Shown here: positions 21,675 through 30,693 of the stretch, one piece after another | Position numbering within the stretch: position 1 is the stretch's first letter | How the letters are laid out: every line of letters starts with the position of its first letter | DNA from: an uncultured Paenibacillaceae bacterium | Lineage (GTDB): Bacteria > Bacillota > Bacilli > Aneurinibacillales > Aneurinibacillaceae | Assembly (NCBI GenBank): GCA_937874515.1 | Contig: CALNBV010000174.1 | Coordinates: 1-38,806 of the forward strand | Length of the DNA: 38,806 nt | Reading direction: 5' to 3' | The notes under the pieces: model-generated | Database searches by the model: none | What the model was told of the DNA's origin: nothing | The model's input: the letters and a program-made list of their open reading frames with translations, nothing else | Translations under genes and position numbers: made by a program

Positions 21675-22442
21675 TTATCGATAGCGAACTTCCCAGAGAT
21701 ATAAGCCCTGTGGGGGGGCTGTAATGCCAGCAATGTTTCGGTTCTGGCCTTCAAGCATGCGTTTGACGTCTTCTACTTCCCATTTCCCAATGCCTACCTC
21801 AACCAGGGTTCCGGTAATGACGCGAACCATGTTATATAAAAATCCATTCCCATGACACGTTAGCCAAATATCCTGCCCCTGTCCTGGAACAATGGAATCC
21901 CTGGGCGTGGTTTCAATGGAAACATTGTATAGTGTACGAACCCTGTCCTCTATTTTGGTACGGACGCTACAAAAAGAGGTAAAGTCGTGGGTTCCAACCA
22001 AATAAGCAGCGGCTTGTTTCATTTTCTCCACATCCAAAGGGGTTTTAATATGCCAAACCCAATTCCGTAAAAAAGGATCGTGAAAAGTTTGATTTAAAAT
22101 GCGGTAGCGATACGTTTTATCTTCTACATAATAACGGGCATGAAAATCAAAAGGAACTTCCTCTGCTGACCAAATAATAATATCTTTCGGCAGCATGGTA
22201 TTCATGGCATAGGAAATCCGGTCAGCAGGCATCCGTGCAGTGGTGACAAAGTGGGCAACCTGGCCTTTTGCATGAACCCCCGAATCCGTCCGGCCTGATG
22301 CGATTAATTTCACAGGTTCCTTTAAAAGCTTTTCAAGAGCCTTTTCCATGGATTCTTGCACACTGGGACCATTTTTTTGTATTTGAAAGCCATAGTAGGC
22401 GGTTCCTTCATAAGCAAAAATTAGTTTGATCTTTCGTTTCAT
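21675..22442 (-). CDS. truA: tRNA pseudouridine(38-40) synthase TruA
   Basis: A 255-residue TruA that isomerises uridines 38-40 in the anticodon arm of tRNAs. The catalytic Asp is D53 in ASGRTDSGVHA; the C-terminal region VRVITGTLVEVGIGKW is typical. I chose the ATG at 22442, preceded by GGGGAGAGGG; an in-frame extension to 22541 overlaps ecfT and has no site. It lies 20 bases after ecfT, probably in the same transcript. Confidence 0.97.
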   Translation of the reverse strand: MKRKIKLIFAYEGTAYYGFQIQKNGPSVQESMEKALEKLLKEPVKLIASGRTDSGVHAKGQVAHFVTTARMPADRISYAMNTMLPKDIIIWSAEEVPFDFHARYYVEDKTYRYRILNQTFHDPFLRNWVWHIKTPLDVEKMKQAAAYLVGTHDFTSFCSVRTKIEDRVRTLYNVSIETTPRDSIVPGQGQDIWLTCHGNGFLYNMVRVITGTLVEVGIGKWEVEDVKRMLEGQNRNIAGITAPPQGLYLWEVRYR

Positions 22443-22462
22443 GATTGCCCTCTCCCCTTGTC

Positions 22463-23263
22463 TTACAAATACCGAGTGGCTAAAATGATTCCTCCTATAA
22501 GGAGGATAATAACGAGGAATAGGGTATCCCCTAAACGCCATTCTAAACGACGGTAACGAGTTCTTCCTTCCCCTCCCCGATAGCCTCTGGCTTCCATGGC
22601 CAGGGCCATTTCTTCCGCCCGCTTAAAGGACTGCACAAACAGGGGAACAATTAAGGACAAGATATGGTTTAACCGTTTTTGCAGTGGCCCGGTAGAGAAA
22701 TTTGCCCCTCTGGACATTTGCGCTTTTTTGATTCGATCCGCTTCCTCCCACAGGGTTGGGATAAACCGTAATGAAATGGAAATCATTAAGGCAATTTCAT
22801 GGGCAGGAAAACGGAAGGGTTTCAAGGGCGAAAACAAATTCTCTAATCCATCGGTTAATCGAATGGGAGAAGTGGTTAATGTAAGCAAGGATGCCGAAAT
22901 CATTAATAAGGTCACTCTTACTGTAATAAACACCCCTTCTTTTACCCCACCTTCATAGATGGAAAGAGGTCCAATGGTTAGTAATAACTCTCCCTTTTTT
23001 AATGTTAAAACCTGAATGAAAGCCGTTAAAATTAACAACCATAACACGGGTTTTAAGGAGCGAAAAATATATGAAATAGGAATACCAGAAACCAAAATCC
23101 CCAGGAGCACGGCCCCTGCCACAATACCAAGAGCAAGAGGCGTATTTGCAAGAAAAACGAGAAAGAGAAAAATAACTGTTCCTATAAATTTGGCCCGTGG
23201 ATCCCTCCGATGAAGATAGGAAGAACCAGCCATATACTGACCAATAGGGATCAATGGAATCAT
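22463..23263 (-). CDS. ecfT: ECF transporter transmembrane subunit EcfT
   Basis: A 266-residue membrane protein with about five or six helices, the shared transmembrane part of energy-coupling factor transporters that take up vitamins and metals with exchangeable S subunits. The two coupling-helix Ala/Ser-Arg-Gly motifs that contact the ATPases are visible in MSRGANF and MEARGYRGGEG. The ATG overlaps the ecfA2 stop (ATGA) and has GAGGTGG upstream. No S subunit gene is in the window. Confidence 0.95.
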   Translation of the reverse strand: MIPLIPIGQYMAGSSYLHRRDPRAKFIGTVIFLFLVFLANTPLALGIVAGAVLLGILVSGIPISYIFRSLKPVLWLLILTAFIQVLTLKKGELLLTIGPLSIYEGGVKEGVFITVRVTLLMISASLLTLTTSPIRLTDGLENLFSPLKPFRFPAHEIALMISISLRFIPTLWEEADRIKKAQMSRGANFSTGPLQKRLNHILSLIVPLFVQSFKRAEEMALAMEARGYRGGEGRTRYRRLEWRLGDTLFLVIILLIGGIILATRYL

Positions 23264-24150
23264 ATTCCACCTCTTTTCCGGGCAAACCGTTTTTCGATTT
23301 CCTCAACCAATTGTTCTATTTTAAAAATATCCAAAGGCAAAGGAGGGATGTCCTGCTTCTTTGCTTTGATTTCCTCGTTAAATTTCATAATAAACCGGGT
23401 GATTTCAGGCAAATCCAGCCCTACCTGGCGAATCTTTTCAGGATAGCGAAATACATCTTTGGGTTCCCCTTCAAGATAAATGCTTCCCTGATGGAGCACA
23501 TACAGATAGTCGCAATAGAAGGCCGCATCCTCCATGCTGTGGGTCACAAGAATCGTCGTTCTCTTTTCTTCCCGATGGTCCCGGGCAATCATTTGTAAAA
23601 TTTGCTGTTTCCCGGCAGGATCTAATCCAGCTGTTGGCTCATCAAGAATGAGCACTTCCGGGTTAAGCACCAGGATTCCCGCCAGAGCTACCCTGCGCAT
23701 TTGTCCCCCACTCAATGAAAAAGGGGACTGCTCTCCTATCTCTTCCGGGTCTAACCCTACTTTTCGCAAGGCTTCATTAACACGAAGAGAAATTAACTCC
23801 TTTGGAAAATCCATGTTATCCAAACCATAGGCCACATCTTTACGAACGGTTTCTTCAAAAAGCTGATATTCTGGGTATTGGAATGCCATTCCGACCTTTT
23901 GCCGCAACAGATGTAATCCCCTGCCCTTTTTTACAGGCAATGTCCATTCTCCCGCCTGTAACGTGCCCTGGGTAGGTTGTAAAAGTCCATTACATAATTG
24001 AATCAGGGTAGACTTCCCCGAGCCTGTGTGGCCAATTATCCCTATATAACGGCCAGAAGGGATATGAAGGGAGATCTGATGTAAGGCCCGATGCTCAAAG
24101 GGAGTTTTTTCTCCATAAGTATAACCGACATTTTCCATGGTCAGGTCCAT
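23260..24150 (-). CDS. ecfA2: ECF transporter ATPase EcfA2
   Basis: A 296-residue ABC ATPase. Walker A is GHTGSGKST, the Q-loop reads AFQYPEYQLF, the signature is LSGGQMRRVALAG and Walker B/D-loop is VLILDEPTAGLD. It pairs with EcfA1 to drive the ECF module. Its ATG overlaps the last ten bases of ecfA1, with AAGGGGTGA upstream at long spacing; an ATG four codons later is also possible. The C-terminal tail after residue 240 is the usual EcfA extension. Confidence 0.96.
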   Translation of the reverse strand: MDLTMENVGYTYGEKTPFEHRALHQISLHIPSGRYIGIIGHTGSGKSTLIQLCNGLLQPTQGTLQAGEWTLPVKKGRGLHLLRQKVGMAFQYPEYQLFEETVRKDVAYGLDNMDFPKELISLRVNEALRKVGLDPEEIGEQSPFSLSGGQMRRVALAGILVLNPEVLILDEPTAGLDPAGKQQILQMIARDHREEKRTTILVTHSMEDAAFYCDYLYVLHQGSIYLEGEPKDVFRYPEKIRQVGLDLPEITRFIMKFNEEIKAKKQDIPPLPLDIFKIEQLVEEIEKRFARKRGGI

Positions 24151-24974
24151 AATGCAGAAATCACCCCTTCTGATGTAAGGGAAAACCCTTCACCCACTAA
24201 CCCTTTGTTTTGCAAACGGAAATGCAAATCTACCGCAAAAGGGACATCTAATCCTAATTTTCTTAACAAATCAGGGTTTTGATACAATTGCGTGGGGGTG
24301 CCTTCTTTCACAATTTGACCCTGGTCCATAACGTAAATGTAATGGCTATTTAAGGTTTCCTCCAGGTAATGGGTGATCTGAATAATAGTGATTCCTTCCT
24401 CTTCATTCATCCGCTTCACAATATCTAATACATCACGTCTCCCCTTTGGGTCCAGCATAGCTGTAGCTTCATCAAGGACCAAAACCTCTGGATGAAGGGC
24501 CAGCATGCCCCCAATGGCCACCCGTTGTTTTTGCCCACCTGACAGGCGAGAGGGTTCTGTATGACGATAGGGAAGCATATCCACCCGTTCTAAGGCATCC
24601 CTTATTCGACCTTCCATTTTTTCCGGATCTACCCCAAGGTTTTCTAAGCCAAAAGCAAGATCGTCTTCCACCGTGGGTGCAACGAACTGATTATCAGGAT
24701 TCTGGAAAACCATCCCTACCTTATGACGGATTTTCCAAATCTCCTCCTCATTTGCAGTAGATAACCCCTGAATCTCTACCGTCCCTTCTTCGGGAAGAAG
24801 CAAACCATTGAGAAGGCGGGCTAAGGTGGATTTCCCTGACCCATTATGTCCAATAATGGAAACATATTGACCTCTATTTATGGTTACATCAATGTCCTTT
24901 AAAACGGCAGGCCTGTCTTTCCCATAATGAAAGGTTACATTCGAGACTTTGATCATTGGTTGATCCAATCCCAT
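24141..24974 (-). CDS. ecfA1: ECF transporter ATPase EcfA1
   Basis: An ABC ATPase of 277 residues from the ATG chosen here. Walker A is GHNGSGKST, Q-loop MVFQNPDNQFV, signature LSGGQKQRVAIGG, Walker B VLVLDEATAMLD. A GTG one codon upstream and an ATG six codons downstream are alternative starts; ribosome binding is weak (AGAAAG). First gene of ecfA1-ecfA2-ecfT-truA, and separated from rplQ by two strong hairpin terminators, which is odd because no clear promoter lies after the second one. Confidence 0.96.
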   Translation of the reverse strand: MGLDQPMIKVSNVTFHYGKDRPAVLKDIDVTINRGQYVSIIGHNGSGKSTLARLLNGLLLPEEGTVEIQGLSTANEEEIWKIRHKVGMVFQNPDNQFVAPTVEDDLAFGLENLGVDPEKMEGRIRDALERVDMLPYRHTEPSRLSGGQKQRVAIGGMLALHPEVLVLDEATAMLDPKGRRDVLDIVKRMNEEEGITIIQITHYLEETLNSHYIYVMDQGQIVKEGTPTQLYQNPDLLRKLGLDVPFAVDLHFRLQNKGLVGEGFSLTSEGVISALWT

Positions 24975-25013
24975 CACGACACTTTCTGCTTTTCTACTAT
25001 TAAAAAGTAATGT

Positions 25014-25055
25014 AAAAAAGGCTGCCGCCTTATAAAACCCCTCCGACGACAGCCT
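25014..25055 (-). terminator. strong hairpin terminator just upstream of ecfA1 (possible attenuator)
   Basis: Minus-strand stem GGCTGTCGTC with GGCGGCAGCC (ten pairs, two of them G-T), a 15-base loop containing GGAGGGG, and a T6 tract. It lies about 40 bases before the ecfA1 start with no good promoter between. Confidence 0.75.
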
Positions 25056-25082
25056 CTATAACGAAAACTGTTTCTAAACGTG

Positions 25083-25115
25083 AAAAAAAGGGTGAATTCA
25101 ACCTCACCCTTTCTT
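25083..25115 (-). terminator. terminator of the ribosomal supercluster after rplQ
   Basis: Minus-strand stem AAAGGGTGA with TTCACCCTTT followed by a T tract, some 17 bases after the rplQ stop. Confidence 0.88.
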
Positions 25116-25131
25116 TGCGTCAAAAGAAACC

Positions 25132-25497
25132 TTATTCAACTAGCTCAAGGTATACCATAGGTGCTCCGTCACCACGACGAGGACCTACTTTTAAGATGCG
25201 AGTATAACCACCTTGACGCTCTGAAAAGCGAGGTGCAATAGTATCAAATAATTTTTGAATTGCATCTTGACCTGTTTCTTGGTTAGCTACTTCTTTGCGA
25301 ACGAAAGAAGCAACTTGACGGCGAGCATGAAGATCACCGCGTTTCGCCAGCGTAATCATTTTTTCAGCGATTGAACGAACCTCTTTAGCTTTACTTTCAG
25401 TGGTTTCGATGCGTTCGCTTATAATAAGATCTGTAACCAGATCACGGAATAACGCTTTACGAGCTGATGAATTACGGCCTAATTTAGATTGTGCCAT
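25132..25497 (-). CDS. rplQ: 50S ribosomal protein L17
   Basis: A 121-residue L17 that lies near the polypeptide exit tunnel. Typical opening LGRNSSARKALFRDLVTDLI and end GPRRGDGAPMVYLELVE. GGAGGG precedes the ATG. It follows rpoA by 33 bases and closes the alpha operon before a terminator. Confidence 0.98.
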   Translation of the reverse strand: MAQSKLGRNSSARKALFRDLVTDLIISERIETTESKAKEVRSIAEKMITLAKRGDLHARRQVASFVRKEVANQETGQDAIQKLFDTIAPRFSERQGGYTRILKVGPRRGDGAPMVYLELVE

Positions 25498-25530
25498 CCC
25501 TATTCCCTCCTTTTAGACCCGTTTGACTGA

Positions 25531-26475
25531 CTAGTCTTCTTTACGTAAAGATAAGCCGAGTTCTTCGAGTTTTTCTTGAACTTCCTCGAGTGATTTCCGG
25601 CCCAGGTTACGCACTTTCATCATGTCTTCTTCGGATTTTTGCGTGAGTTCCTGCACAGTGTTTATTCCTGCACGTTTCAGGCAATTGTAAGAACGAACAG
25701 AAAGATCAAGTTCTTCGATGGTCATCTCTAAAACTTTTTCCTTCTTATCTTCTTCTTTTTCAACCATGATTTCAGCCTCTTTCGCTTCATCGGTTAACCC
25801 AACGAAGAGATTGAGGTGTTCGGTCATAATTTTAGCACCGATACTTACTGCTTCTTCTGGACGAATGCTACCATCTGTCCATACTTCAAGGGTAAGTTTA
25901 TCATAGTTGGTTACTTGCCCTACACGGGTGTTTTCCACCTGGTAGTTCACACGGCTAATGGGCGTATAAATCGAGTCAATTGGAATGACACCAATTGGCA
26001 GATCCTGTTTTTTGTTGGCTTCAGCCGAAACATAGCCCCTTCCTCGATTCGCGGTCATGCGTATATTGAGGCGCGCGTTATCTTCCAGGGTGGCAATGTG
26101 TAAATCCGGATTCAGGACATCCACATCACTGTCTGCACGGATATCACCGGCAGTCACATCACCTGCGCCATTGGCTTCAATTTCAAGCACTTTCTCTTCA
26201 TCGGAATGAATTTTAAGAGAAAGTGACTTTAAATTCAAGATAATTTGAGTTGTATCTTCGACTACGCCTTCAATTGTTGAGAACTCATGAAGAACACCGT
26301 CGATTTGTACGCTGGTAATGGCTGCGCCGGGTAGTGAAGACAATAAGATACGACGTAAGGAGTTGCCTAAAGTAGTTCCGTATCCCCTCTCAAGGGGTTC
26401 AACTACAAACTTACCATAGGTAGAGTCTTCACTTATTTCTACCACTTCGATTTTCGGCTTTTCTATTTCGATCAT
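25531..26475 (-). CDS. rpoA: RNA polymerase alpha subunit
   Basis: A 314-residue alpha subunit, the same length as in B. subtilis. The N-terminal assembly domain (about 1-230) includes GYGTTLGNSLRRILLSSLPG; a Glu/Lys-rich linker (about 231-243) leads to the C-terminal domain (to 314, ELDLSVRSYNCLKRAGINTV) that binds UP elements and activators. I chose the ATG at 26475 because AAGGAGGG lies upstream; an in-frame extension adds six residues without support. A 170-base gap with a hairpin separates it from rpsK. Confidence 0.98.
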   Translation of the reverse strand: MIEIEKPKIEVVEISEDSTYGKFVVEPLERGYGTTLGNSLRRILLSSLPGAAITSVQIDGVLHEFSTIEGVVEDTTQIILNLKSLSLKIHSDEEKVLEIEANGAGDVTAGDIRADSDVDVLNPDLHIATLEDNARLNIRMTANRGRGYVSAEANKKQDLPIGVIPIDSIYTPISRVNYQVENTRVGQVTNYDKLTLEVWTDGSIRPEEAVSIGAKIMTEHLNLFVGLTDEAKEAEIMVEKEEDKKEKVLEMTIEELDLSVRSYNCLKRAGINTVQELTQKSEEDMMKVRNLGRKSLEEVQEKLEELGLSLRKED

Positions 26476-26502
26476 CAACAAACCCTCCTTCAAAACGTCG
26501 AA

Positions 26503-26540
26503 AATTCCGGAAGGGTCTTAAATGCCCCTCGACCGGAATT
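26503..26540 (-). other. hairpin in the rpoA leader
   Basis: Minus-strand stem AATTCCGG with CCGGAATT (26533-26540 and 26503-26510), with inner GGG/CCC pairs, ending about 20 bases before the rpoA ribosome binding site. Only TTTT follows, so it is a weak terminator at best. The remaining gap (26541-26663) shows no clear gene or promoter. Confidence 0.5.
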
Positions 26541-26663
26541 CCCCATTTGGCGGTTACCAGTCAATCGCAACCAGACTTTGCCCTGCTTTCTTCATCTTAC
26601 CATTTCAGTATTCACAGGTGTAGAGTTTTTTAAACCTACTATTGTATGCGATTTTGCGCCAAA

Positions 26664-27062
<399 letters not shown>

Positions 27063-27077
27063 CTTCATTTACCCCCT

Positions 27078-27446
27078 TTACTTCTTCTTGTTAGCAACGG
27101 TACGGCGTGGACCTTTACGAGTACGAGCATTTGTTTTCGTACGTTGTCCACGAACCGGAAGGCCGCGACGATGGCGGATTCCACGGAAAGAACCGATTTC
27201 AATTAACCGTTTGATGTTAAGGGATACTTCACGGCGAAGGTCACCTTCAACTTTGATGTTTTTATCGATATACTCACGGAGTTTAGTTTCTTCCGTTTCG
27301 GTTAAATCCCGAACTCGAGTACTTGGATCGACGCCAGTAGCTTCAAGAATCTTCTCAGCAGTGGAACGACCAATGCCGAAAATATACGTTAACGCGATTA
27401 CTACGCGTTTATCACGAGGAATATCAATACCCGCAATACGTGCCAT
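27078..27446 (-). CDS. rpsM: 30S ribosomal protein S13
   Basis: A 122-residue S13 of the small-subunit head, contacting L5 and P-site tRNA. Helix-two-turn-helix stretch ALTYIFGIGRSTAEKILEAT and the basic tail RGQRTKTNARTRKGPRRTV are present. AAGGAGG precedes the ATG. Placed between rpmJ and rpsK as usual. Confidence 0.98.
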   Translation of the reverse strand: MARIAGIDIPRDKRVVIALTYIFGIGRSTAEKILEATGVDPSTRVRDLTETEETKLREYIDKNIKVEGDLRREVSLNIKRLIEIGSFRGIRHRRGLPVRGQRTKTNARTRKGPRRTVANKKK

Positions 27447-27465
27447 ATGCGCACCTCCTTATTAA

Positions 27466-27579
27466 TTAACCTTGTCTTTGTTTATGTTTCGGATTCTCAC
27501 AAATTACCATAACTTTGCCTTTGCGACGAATGATTTTGCATTTCTCGCAAATTGGCTTCACAGATGGTCTTACTTTCAT
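27466..27579 (-). CDS. rpmJ: 50S ribosomal protein L36, zinc-binding form
   Basis: A 37-residue gene. It translates as MKVRPSVKPICEKCKIIRRK and continues to QRQG. The zinc ribbon ligands C11, C14, C27 and H32 are present, so this is the zinc-dependent (C+) version. GGGAGG lies seven bases before the ATG. It sits between infA and rpsM, the conserved place. Confidence 0.97.
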   Translation of the reverse strand: MKVRPSVKPICEKCKIIRRKGKVMVICENPKHKQRQG

Positions 27580-27615
27580 GAGATAACCTCCCATCATTCA
27601 TCTATAAGATTGATT

Positions 27616-27645
27616 TTAGAGGTTGGAGGTCACCTTCACCTCTAA
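27616..27645 (-). other. hairpin between infA and rpmJ
   Basis: Minus-strand stem TTAGAGGT with ACCTCTAA (27638-27645 and 27616-27623), with inner pairing in GGTGACC. It lies just after the infA stop. No T tract follows, so it is more likely an mRNA stability or processing element than a terminator. Confidence 0.4.
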
Positions 27646-27659
27646 TCTCCCTTAAGTAT

Positions 27660-27878
27660 TTATTTATAACGATAAGTGATCCGTCCACGTGTTAAATCAT
27701 AGGGTGATAATTCTACAGTGACTTTGTCTCCAGGGAGAATCCGAATGAAGTGCATACGGATTTTTCCGGAAACATGAGCCAAAACTTTGTGGCCGTTTTC
27801 TAATTCTACTCGGAACATGGCGTTGGGCAGTGGTTCAATCACTGTTCCTTCCACTTCAATAACATCTTCTTTTGCCAT
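27660..27878 (-). CDS. infA: translation initiation factor IF-1
   Basis: A 72-residue single OB-fold protein that binds the A site of the 30S subunit during initiation. MAKEDVIEVEGTVIEPLPNA and the end YDLTRGRITYRYK are typical. I chose the ATG at 27878, preceded by AAGGAG. It lies between map and rpmJ; the small KOW-type gene found after map in B. subtilis is absent here, the gap being only 71 bases. Confidence 0.98.
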   Translation of the reverse strand: MAKEDVIEVEGTVIEPLPNAMFRVELENGHKVLAHVSGKIRMHFIRILPGDKVTVELSPYDLTRGRITYRYK

Positions 27879-27949
27879 GCAGGTCACACTCCTTTCCTTG
27901 GCTTACAATCCTGAGCTTCTACGAAATACTATCATCATGACCTTACAGA

Positions 27950-28696
27950 TTATAGTTTAGTCATGATTTCATAGCCTTCTTCAGTAATCGCGATGGTATG
28001 TTCAAAATGAGCACACATGGATCCATCTAGAGTAACTACTGTCCAATTGTCTGCAAGGGACCTCACATTACGTTTCCCTGCATTAACCATGGGTTCAATC
28101 GCTAATACCATGCCAGGTTTCAGGCGAGGCCCTCTCCCTGGTAATCCATAGTTCGGAATATGTGGATCTTCATGGAGCTTTTGCCCAATGCCATGACCTA
28201 CATATTCGCGAACAATTGAGTAGCCGGCAGCTTCTGCACATACCTGAATGGCATGTGAGATGTCCGAAAGGCGAGCGTCAGGTTTCGCCTGAGCAAGCCC
28301 TTCAAACAGGGATTTTTCCGTCACTTCCAAGAGACGTTTACTATCATCTGAAATCTTCCCTACGCCGTAGGTCCAGGCTGAATCACCATGATAACCATTA
28401 AGTTCGGCGCCAATATCAAGGCTGATAATGTCGCCTTCCTGCAACTTGCGTTTACCTGGAATTCCATGAACCAGCTCTTCGTTTACTGAAGTACATATGC
28501 TGCCCGGAAAGCCACCATATCCTTTGAAAGAAGGTATGGCCCCGCATTTGCGTATAAAATCTTCTGCGATGTCATCTAATTCCTGGGTTGTGATTCCCGG
28601 CCGAACATATTGAGCTAATTTACGATGGGTCTGAGCGACAATACGCCCAGCTTCGCGCATAATCTCTATTTCAGCCTTTGATTTACATATTATCAT
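27950..28696 (-). CDS. map: methionine aminopeptidase, type I
   Basis: A 248-residue pita-bread fold metalloprotease that removes the initiator Met from new proteins. All five metal ligands are visible: D94, D105, H168, E201 and E232. The start codon overlaps the adk stop by one base (TAATG), so translation is coupled. Confidence 0.98.
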   Translation of the reverse strand: MIICKSKAEIEIMREAGRIVAQTHRKLAQYVRPGITTQELDDIAEDFIRKCGAIPSFKGYGGFPGSICTSVNEELVHGIPGKRKLQEGDIISLDIGAELNGYHGDSAWTYGVGKISDDSKRLLEVTEKSLFEGLAQAKPDARLSDISHAIQVCAEAAGYSIVREYVGHGIGQKLHEDPHIPNYGLPGRGPRLKPGMVLAIEPMVNAGKRNVRSLADNWTVVTLDGSMCAHFEHTIAITEEGYEIMTKL

Positions 28697-29346
28697 TAAG
28701 CCTGACCTCTTAAGACTTTTGCTACATCACCAAACACTACATTGATATCTTGCTGTCCGTTAATGTTTCGCAATAATCCTTTGTCCTTATAATAGGTAAG
28801 GATTGGAGCGGATTGTTCAATGTTAACATCTAAGCGGGTAGCAACAGTTGCTTCGTTATCATCTTCCCGTTGATAAAGTTCGCCGCTACATTTGTCGCAA
28901 ACGCCCTCTTCTTTGGTAGGATTGAAAACAACATGATAGGTTGCTCCACAGCTTTTGCAAATACGGCGTCCTGTTAAGCGTTCAAGAAGGAGACTGCGAT
29001 CTACATCGATGTTAATAACATGATCAATCTGGCGTCCTAATTGGAGAAGCATTGTATCAAGTGATTCTGCTTGAGCTAGAGTTCTTGGAAAACCATCTAG
29101 CATAAAGCCTTGTTCACAATCCGGTTTGTTTAACCGTTCTTTTACAATTCCAATTACAACTTCATCTGGAACTAACAAGCCTTGATCCATATAGGACTTA
29201 GCAAGTAATCCCATTTCCGTTTGTTCGCGAATTGCAGCTCGGAACATATCTCCAGTGGAAATATGCGGAATGCCAAATTCCTCTACAATTCTCTCTCCCT
29301 GTGTACCTTTCCCCGCTCCTGGCAAACCCATTAAAATTACATTCAT
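28696..29346 (-). CDS. adk: adenylate kinase
   Basis: A 216-residue long-form adenylate kinase that makes 2 ADP from ATP and AMP. P-loop GLPGAGKGT is at residues 7-15. The lid holds a structural zinc site of four cysteines (C130, C133, C150, C153), as in many Gram-positive enzymes. It follows secY by 47 bases with a GAGGGGT-like site upstream. Confidence 0.98.
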   Translation of the reverse strand: MNVILMGLPGAGKGTQGERIVEEFGIPHISTGDMFRAAIREQTEMGLLAKSYMDQGLLVPDEVVIGIVKERLNKPDCEQGFMLDGFPRTLAQAESLDTMLLQLGRQIDHVINIDVDRSLLLERLTGRRICKSCGATYHVVFNPTKEEGVCDKCSGELYQREDDNEATVATRLDVNIEQSAPILTYYKDKGLLRNINGQQDINVVFGDVAKVLRGQA

Positions 29347-29393
29347 CCTCTACCCCTCCATACGTCTTTAGAATGTGTTCAGCCTTTCTGGTA

Positions 29394-30692
29394 TTACTTG
29401 ATAAACCCTTTGTAGTGACGTTTCACTAGCTGACTTTCTAATTGTTTACTAACATCGAGGGCAACCCCGATGACAATCAGCAATGATGTTCCCCCAATTT
29501 GTACAGATTGGGGCAAACCACTAAGGGAGGTGAAAAACACCGGTAAAACGGATACGGCGGCTAAGAATAAAGCACCAACAATCGTAATCCGATTTAAAAT
29601 TCGAGTAATATAATTGGCTGTATCATTTCCTGGTCGTATGCCGGGAATAAATCCACCGTTCTTCTTCATGTTATCCGATAACTGTTCCGGATTGATCTGA
29701 ACGAAGGTATAGAAATAAGTAAATCCGATAATGAGCAACACATAAAGTGTTATTCCAACCCATGAACCACTTTGATAATTTAGATTCGTAATGATCCAAT
29801 CGGCTACAGGATGACCCTGCCAGAACTGAGCAAGTTGGGGTGGGACAATTAAAATTGCCAGGGCGAAAATAACTGGAATAACCCCAGCTGAATTCACTTT
29901 TAAAGGAATATGGGTGGATTGACCACCGTACACCGTTCTTCCCACAACTCGCTTAGCATATTGTACCGGAACCTTTCTCATCGCCTGAAGAACGTAAATG
30001 ACCCCGACTACTAATAGGATTATTGCAACTAAAATACCTAGTATTTTCAACACGTTAATAAATACTTGATCTTCAGCACCGAAGAACTCGGATGCGTATA
30101 TGCTTTTCACTCCACCAGGAATTGCAGCTACAATCCCTGCGAAAATGAGAATGGATATACCATTTCCGATGCCTTTTTCTGTGATTTCTTCACCGACCCA
30201 CATAAGAAAGGCTGTTCCTGCAGTAAGCGTAATTGCGATAATAGCATAAGTAGTAAAACTCGGGTTAATGACCAGTCCAGGCATCATCTTATTGAAGCCC
30301 ATAGACATTGCAACAGACTGGAATATCGCAATTAAGATCGTACCATAACGAGTAAATTGCGTAATTTTACGCCGACCAAGATCCCCTTCTTTTTGCCATT
30401 GCGAAAACTTCGGTACAACATCCATTGCTAGCAATTGCATAATAATGGATGCTGTAATATATGGCATAATGCCCATGGCGAATATGGAGAAGTTTTGCAA
30501 TGCGCCCCCTGAAAATGTATTCAGCAGGCCAAAGATGTTATTGCTTTGGTTCAATTGGGCTAATGCTTGGACGTTGATATTGGGAACCGGCACAAAACTG
30601 CCTATCCGGAAGACGACAAGCATCAAAAGAGTGAAAATAATCTTTCGACGCAAGTCGGCGATTTTAAAAATACTGGTGATGGTGGAGATCAA
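29394..30692 (-). CDS. secY: protein translocase subunit SecY
   Basis: A 432-residue protein with ten membrane helices, forming the SecYEG channel for export and membrane insertion. Plug and pore features include FGLLNTFSGGALQNFSIFAM (helix 2 region), and the cytoplasmic loop between helices 8 and 9 has NPEQLSDNMKKNGGFIPGIR. It starts one base after the rplO stop, in the spc operon. Confidence 0.98.
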   Translation of the reverse strand: MISTITSIFKIADLRRKIIFTLLMLVVFRIGSFVPVPNINVQALAQLNQSNNIFGLLNTFSGGALQNFSIFAMGIMPYITASIIMQLLAMDVVPKFSQWQKEGDLGRRKITQFTRYGTILIAIFQSVAMSMGFNKMMPGLVINPSFTTYAIIAITLTAGTAFLMWVGEEITEKGIGNGISILIFAGIVAAIPGGVKSIYASEFFGAEDQVFINVLKILGILVAIILLVVGVIYVLQAMRKVPVQYAKRVVGRTVYGGQSTHIPLKVNSAGVIPVIFALAILIVPPQLAQFWQGHPVADWIITNLNYQSGSWVGITLYVLLIIGFTYFYTFVQINPEQLSDNMKKNGGFIPGIRPGNDTANYITRILNRITIVGALFLAAVSVLPVFFTSLSGLPQSVQIGGTSLLIVIGVALDVSKQLESQLVKRHYKGFIK

Positions 30693-30693
30693 A

